Positions 6,563-9,241 of a stretch of DNA of 9,241 nucleotides are shown one piece after another. The translations under genes and the position numbers were made by a program. Every line of letters starts with the position of its first letter. Within the stretch, counting starts at the first letter, position 1. Location: the NCBI GenBank assembly GCA_000183865.1, contig CM001047.1:1003934-1013174 (forward strand). The letters run 5' to 3'. A model generated the notes under the pieces. That model saw only the letters and a list, made by a program, of their open reading frames with translations. It was not told where the DNA came from and ran no database searches. The DNA comes from Listeria marthii FSL S4-120 (GTDB lineage Bacteria > Bacillota > Bacilli > Lactobacillales > Listeriaceae).

Positions 6563-7196
6563 CTCGCATCACTAAAATTTCTTCAGTCATCATTTCTGCT
6601 TCCGAGGCATAATGTGTTACAAAAATGACTGGAATATGGAAATCTTTGGCCATTTGACCAACTAATTTCATACAAATTAAACGCGTTTCTTCATCTAAGC
6701 CGTTGAATGGTTCATCTAGTAGAAGTAATTTTGGCTCAGTAATCATTGCTCGCGCCATTGCGACACGTTGTTTTTCGCCACCGGATAGTTTTTGAACAGA
6801 AGAATAGAGTAGGTGAGAAATTTGCAGATAGTCACTCATTTTCCGGACTTGTTGCTGGATTTCTGCTTGTTCTTTTTTCTTCCGCTTCTTCACTTTTAAG
6901 CCGAAAGCGATATTTTCATAAACGTTCATATTTGGAAATAAAGCGAGGTTTTGGAATAAATAGCCTACTTTTCGCTCGGTTACTGGAAGATGTAGTGAGA
7001 TACTGGAATCATCCCACGGTGTTCCGTCAAATTCAATAATTCCGCCGTCAATGCTCTTCAAACCACTGACACATTGGAATAACGTGGATTTTCCGGAACC
7101 GCTCGCGCCCATCATCGCGGTCACAGGCTTTTCAAAAGTATAATCGATATTTAAATCATGAAAAGGAAGTTTTTTATGGAATTGTAATTTGAGCAT
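6534..7196 (-). CDS. modC: Molybdate ABC transporter ATP-binding protein, short form
   Basis: This 220-residue ABC ATPase has all the nucleotide-binding motifs: Walker A GASGSGKST (30-38), Q-loop Q82, signature LSGGE (137-141), Walker B LLLLDEP with D161 and E162, D-loop GLDE (166-169) and H-loop H195. It would power uptake through ModB on the inner face of the membrane. Enterobacterial ModC (about 350 residues) carries a C-terminal MOP/TOBE domain that binds molybdate or tungstate; this protein stops right after the ATPase domain and lacks it. Its start lies 2 bp after the modB stop, with the GAGGGGG ribosome site inside the modB end. The assignment as molybdate ATPase rests mostly on its modB and modA neighbours, since the sequence alone would also fit other oxyanion importers. 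Confidence 0.92.
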   Translation of the reverse strand: MLKLQFHKKLPFHDLNIDYTFEKPVTAMMGASGSGKSTLFQCVSGLKSIDGGIIEFDGTPWDDSSISLHLPVTERKVGYLFQNLALFPNMNVYENIAFGLKVKKRKKKEQAEIQQQVRKMSDYLQISHLLYSSVQKLSGGEKQRVAMARAMITEPKLLLLDEPFNGLDEETRLICMKLVGQMAKDFHIPVIFVTHYASEAEMMTEEILVMRDGRLEKRKS

Positions 7197-7198
7197 CG

Positions 7199-7870
7199 TT
7201 ACATCCCCCTCGTTAAATTGCTTTGGCGTACGGTCAATACATGAATCACAAGTAAGGCAAATACGCCAATAATGACGTTAATTAGCCCGAGATAAATTGC
7301 TGTGCGCATATCGCCTTGTTGCACCATAAAGTAAATACTGGAAGCAATCGTATCGGTTTTTCCTTCAATATAACCCGCTACCATCAAACTAGCTCCAAAT
7401 TCACCCATCGCCCGGCAAAAACTAAGCAAAACGCCAGCTAAAATTGGTTGCCAACAATTCGGTAAAATAATTTGAGTGAAAATCTGTTTTTTATTCGCTG
7501 AAAGAGTCTCTGCTGCCCATACAAGTTCGTGATCAATGGATAAAAATGCGGATTTTAGTCCTTGATACATAATCGGTAAAATAATAATCGTTGTCGCAAC
7601 AATAGCGCCACTAAGGGAAAAAATAAAACTAAAATCAAAAGTATCCCAAAGTACACCACCGATAAAGTCATTGCGGCCGAGAACGTTCAGTAAGACCAAA
7701 CCAACCACAGTTGGCGGTAAAACAAGCGGAAGTAAAATTAAAATCTCCACTAATAACTGAAAACGTGATTTTCGGCCTGTAAAATAATAACTAAGTGGCA
7801 ACATCGTCATAAATGCGAGAAACGTAGAAATAGTGGCTACAAGTAATGTATGCCAAACAGATGTAAACAT
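7199..7870 (-). CDS. modB: Molybdate ABC transporter permease
   Basis: This 223-residue permease has five to six membrane helices and is of usual ModB length. The cytoplasmic coupling loop reads GEFGASLMVAGYIEGKTDT (about residues 152-170), a very ModB-like form of the EAA motif. The proline-rich LILLPLVLPPTVVGLVLL helix (about 44-61) is also typical. The start at 7870 is fixed by a perfect AGGAGG ribosome site 5-6 nt before the ATG. The frame stays open to an ATG at 7978, but that extension would cover the promoter region and overlap modA's start, so it is rejected. modB heads the leftward operon modB-modC-mobA-DUF817 and pairs with the divergently transcribed modA. Confidence 0.94.
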   Translation of the reverse strand: MFTSVWHTLLVATISTFLAFMTMLPLSYYFTGRKSRFQLLVEILILLPLVLPPTVVGLVLLNVLGRNDFIGGVLWDTFDFSFIFSLSGAIVATTIIILPIMYQGLKSAFLSIDHELVWAAETLSANKKQIFTQIILPNCWQPILAGVLLSFCRAMGEFGASLMVAGYIEGKTDTIASSIYFMVQQGDMRTAIYLGLINVIIGVFALLVIHVLTVRQSNLTRGM

Positions 7871-7899
7871 AAATCTCCTCCTGAACAACCCTTTAGTAC

Positions 7900-7929
7900 T
7901 TCTATTATTATCGTTCTCTCTGGTATAAA
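7900..7929 (+). promoter_or_regulatory. Promoter of modA
   Basis: TGGTATAAA (7921-7929) is an extended -10; the -35 region near 7900-7906 is poor (TTCTAT). It overlaps the modB promoter on the other strand, so polymerase binding at the two should interfere and one regulator could control both. A GGGGG ribosome site (7966-7970) precedes the modA ATG. Confidence 0.5.
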
Positions 7930-7936
7930 ATGTCAA
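7907..7936 (-). promoter_or_regulatory. Promoter of the modB-modC-mobA operon
   Basis: On the minus strand a perfect TTGACA (7931-7936) is followed after 18 bp by GATAAT (7907-7912), a 5/6 match. Its spacer contains the -10 box of the oppositely directed modA promoter. Confidence 0.65.
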
Positions 7937-7977
7937 ACTTAAGTACAATGTAACTAAATAAAAAAGGGGGATGAACA

Positions 7978-8748
7978 ATGAAAAAAATAGCTTTAGTCAT
8001 AACTTGTGGATTATTACTACTTTTAACGGCCTGCGGGGATGCATCTGAGAAAGAAAAAACCACAACAATACATATTTCAGCAGCGGCAAGTTTGAAAGAT
8101 ACGATGGATGACATAAAACCACTTTTTGAAAAAGCGAACCCGACCATTAAATTATCTTTTGATTTTGGTGGCTCTGGGCAAATTCGTGAACGGGTCGAAA
8201 GTGGTGCACCGATTGATGGTGTTCTTTTAGCCAGTAAAAAAGATGCGGATACATTAAGTAAACAAAATTTAGCAGAAGATACGAAAGAATTTGCGGGGAA
8301 TGAACTGGTTTTAATTGAACCAAAAAACGTTGAGCAGACGAAAGATGCGAATTTAGAACAAATACTAAATGACGCGAGCAAAATTGCTATCGGAGATCCA
8401 GAATCAGTTCCAGCCGGCGCTTATGCCAAACAAACACTCGAAAACTTAAATCTTTATAATACCGAAAAAGCCAAACTCGTTCTTGCAACGGATGTTCGCC
8501 AAGTTTTATCCTATGTGGAAGCGGGGAATGCAGACGCTGGTTTTGTGTACCAAACAGACGCTTTATTAAGTAAAAAAGTCCAAGTGAAAGCGAAAATTGA
8601 CGAGAAGCTTCATGAGCCAATTGCTTATTACAGCGCGCAAGTAAGCGATTCAGAGAAAAAAGAAGCTACAGCAACTTTCCTTGAATTTATGAATAAAGCA
8701 GAAGCGCAAAAAACACTTGAAAAATACGGATTCAAAGCCGCTAATTAA
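7978..8748 (+). CDS. modA: Molybdate-binding lipoprotein of the ABC transporter
   Basis: This 256-residue protein begins with a lipoprotein signal peptide: MKK, a hydrophobic core and the lipobox LTAC, so C19 should be lipid-linked to the outer face of the membrane. The mature part is a type II periplasmic-binding fold with ModA landmarks: AAASLKDTMDDI near the start, FDFGGSGQI, GAPIDGVLLAS, IGDPESVPAGAYAKQTLEN and GNADAGFVYQTDA. The Ser/Thr, Val/Ala and Tyr of these stretches form the oxyanion pocket in known ModA proteins. It captures molybdate, possibly also tungstate, and hands it to ModB-ModC, whose genes lie on the other strand across a 107-bp control region. No clear terminator follows, so read-through into moeA is possible. 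Confidence 0.95.
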   Translation: MKKIALVITCGLLLLLTACGDASEKEKTTTIHISAAASLKDTMDDIKPLFEKANPTIKLSFDFGGSGQIRERVESGAPIDGVLLASKKDADTLSKQNLAEDTKEFAGNELVLIEPKNVEQTKDANLEQILNDASKIAIGDPESVPAGAYAKQTLENLNLYNTEKAKLVLATDVRQVLSYVEAGNADAGFVYQTDALLSKKVQVKAKIDEKLHEPIAYYSAQVSDSEKKEATATFLEFMNKAEAQKTLEKYGFKAAN

Positions 8749-8764
8749 GGGGAAGTCGCTTTAC

Positions 8765-8793
8765 TTTTTAAAACGAGAAAACTCCTGTATATT
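8765..8793 (+). promoter_or_regulatory. Weak promoter candidate before moeA
   Basis: TTTTTA (8765-8770) and TATATT (8788-8793) are 17 bp apart in the 94-bp gap between modA and moeA. The -35 is poor, and modA read-through could serve instead. Confidence 0.3.
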
Positions 8794-8842
8794 GGTACTA
8801 AAGAAAACGCATACATGATTTATAGAAGGGAAGTGCGCCCAG

Positions 8843-9241
8843 ATGATTGAAAAACGAAACACCATTAGAATGGAGCAGGCGAGAGAAGTATTATGTAACC
8901 AAATAACGCATCTTCCAGTTGAACGAAAAAACGTGACAAAGGCTCTGAATCAGGTTTTACAAGAACCAATTTTTGCGCCATTTCCTGCTCCGTATTTTCG
9001 CCGTTCTGGTTATGATGGCTTTGCAATTACAGAGGCGGATGACGGGAATTATCCAATTACTTTACGCGTTGTGGCTGACGTTCCTTGCGGTGAAACATAT
9101 GACAAACCGCTGCAGTCGGGCGAAACGGTCCGAATCATGACTGGAGCCAAAGTGCCGGACAATGCTTCGAAAATTATTATGTTGGAACAATCAAGAGAAG
9201 CGGATAACGAGCATGAAATCGTACTTATAAATACGCAAAAA
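8843..9241 (+). CDS. moeA: Molybdopterin molybdenumtransferase, 3' truncated by window end
   Basis: The frame is open from ATG 8843 to the last base, giving 133 residues, about a third of a normal MoeA of about 400. MoeA inserts molybdate into adenylated molybdopterin to form the active cofactor. Visible family marks are FRRSGYDGFAI (about 54-64, matching the SAMDGYA motif with its catalytic Asp kept) and a SGETVRIMTGAKVP stretch (about 93-106), which is strongly diagnostic. The start is preceded by GAAGGGAAG at a somewhat long distance (about 10 nt); an ATG at codon 10 has no ribosome site. The gene follows modA and points to more cofactor genes to the right. Family assignment is firm despite the cut. 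Confidence 0.93.
   Translation, partial: MIEKRNTIRMEQAREVLCNQITHLPVERKNVTKALNQVLQEPIFAPFPAPYFRRSGYDGFAITEADDGNYPITLRVVADVPCGETYDKPLQSGETVRIMTGAKVPDNASKIIMLEQSREADNEHEIVLINTQK

Noticed and set aside
7871..7978. N-terminal extension of modB to an ATG at 7978
   Set aside because: The extension has no ribosome site, covers the divergent promoters and reaches modA's start codon; the ATG at 7870 has a perfect AGGAGG site and gives normal ModB length.
7908..8381. 157-residue leftward frame opposite modA
   Set aside because: It is antisense to a clear lipoprotein gene, crosses the promoter region and has no family features; it is a shadow of modA codon use.
8749..8842. Terminator after modA
   Set aside because: Only a 4-bp AAGT/ACTT stem precedes a T-run near 8766, too weak to call.

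Overview
The window reads as a low-GC Firmicutes chromosome, most likely a Listeria species. The grounds are AT-rich codon use, strong GGAGG-type ribosome binding sites, the RNA polymerase epsilon subunit next to RNase J1, a LytR-type LCP protein and an adjacent molybdate/molybdopterin locus. The species assignment rests on recalled gene order and protein style, not on a database search.

Left part (1-4312). A 5'-truncated aromatic-acid-exporter-like membrane protein runs rightward and converges on a lytR-type LCP gene, with a shared bidirectional terminator between them. Upstream of lytR is the two-gene unit rpoY-rnjA (epsilon subunit and RNase J1), also leftward and ending in its own terminator. 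A divergent intergenic region of about 480 bp follows. It carries candidate promoters in both directions and a structured leader for rpoY-rnjA. That leader includes a perfect 8-bp hairpin followed by a U-run, which looks like an attenuator or early terminator.

Middle (4313-5125). A Cof-type HAD phosphatase similar to B. subtilis YkrA runs rightward and ends at a strong hairpin. This hairpin also serves the leftward operon, and one arm lies inside the last codons of that operon's final gene.

Right part (5101-9241). This is a molybdenum locus with two arms diverging from a 107-bp control region. Leftward are modB (permease), modC (short ATPase), mobA (Mo-cofactor guanylyltransferase) and a DUF817 membrane protein of unknown role. 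Rightward are modA (molybdate-binding lipoprotein) and moeA (molybdenum insertase, cut by the window end). Together ModABC would import molybdate, MoeA would insert it into molybdopterin and MobA would add the guanine nucleotide. No molybdoenzyme, rRNA, tRNA, CRISPR array, IS element or prophage is visible. The window is mostly ordinary core genome. The points most worth a second look are the rpoY-rnjA leader, the weak translation start of rnjA, the overlapping divergent mod promoters and the DUF817 gene at the end of the mod-mob operon.
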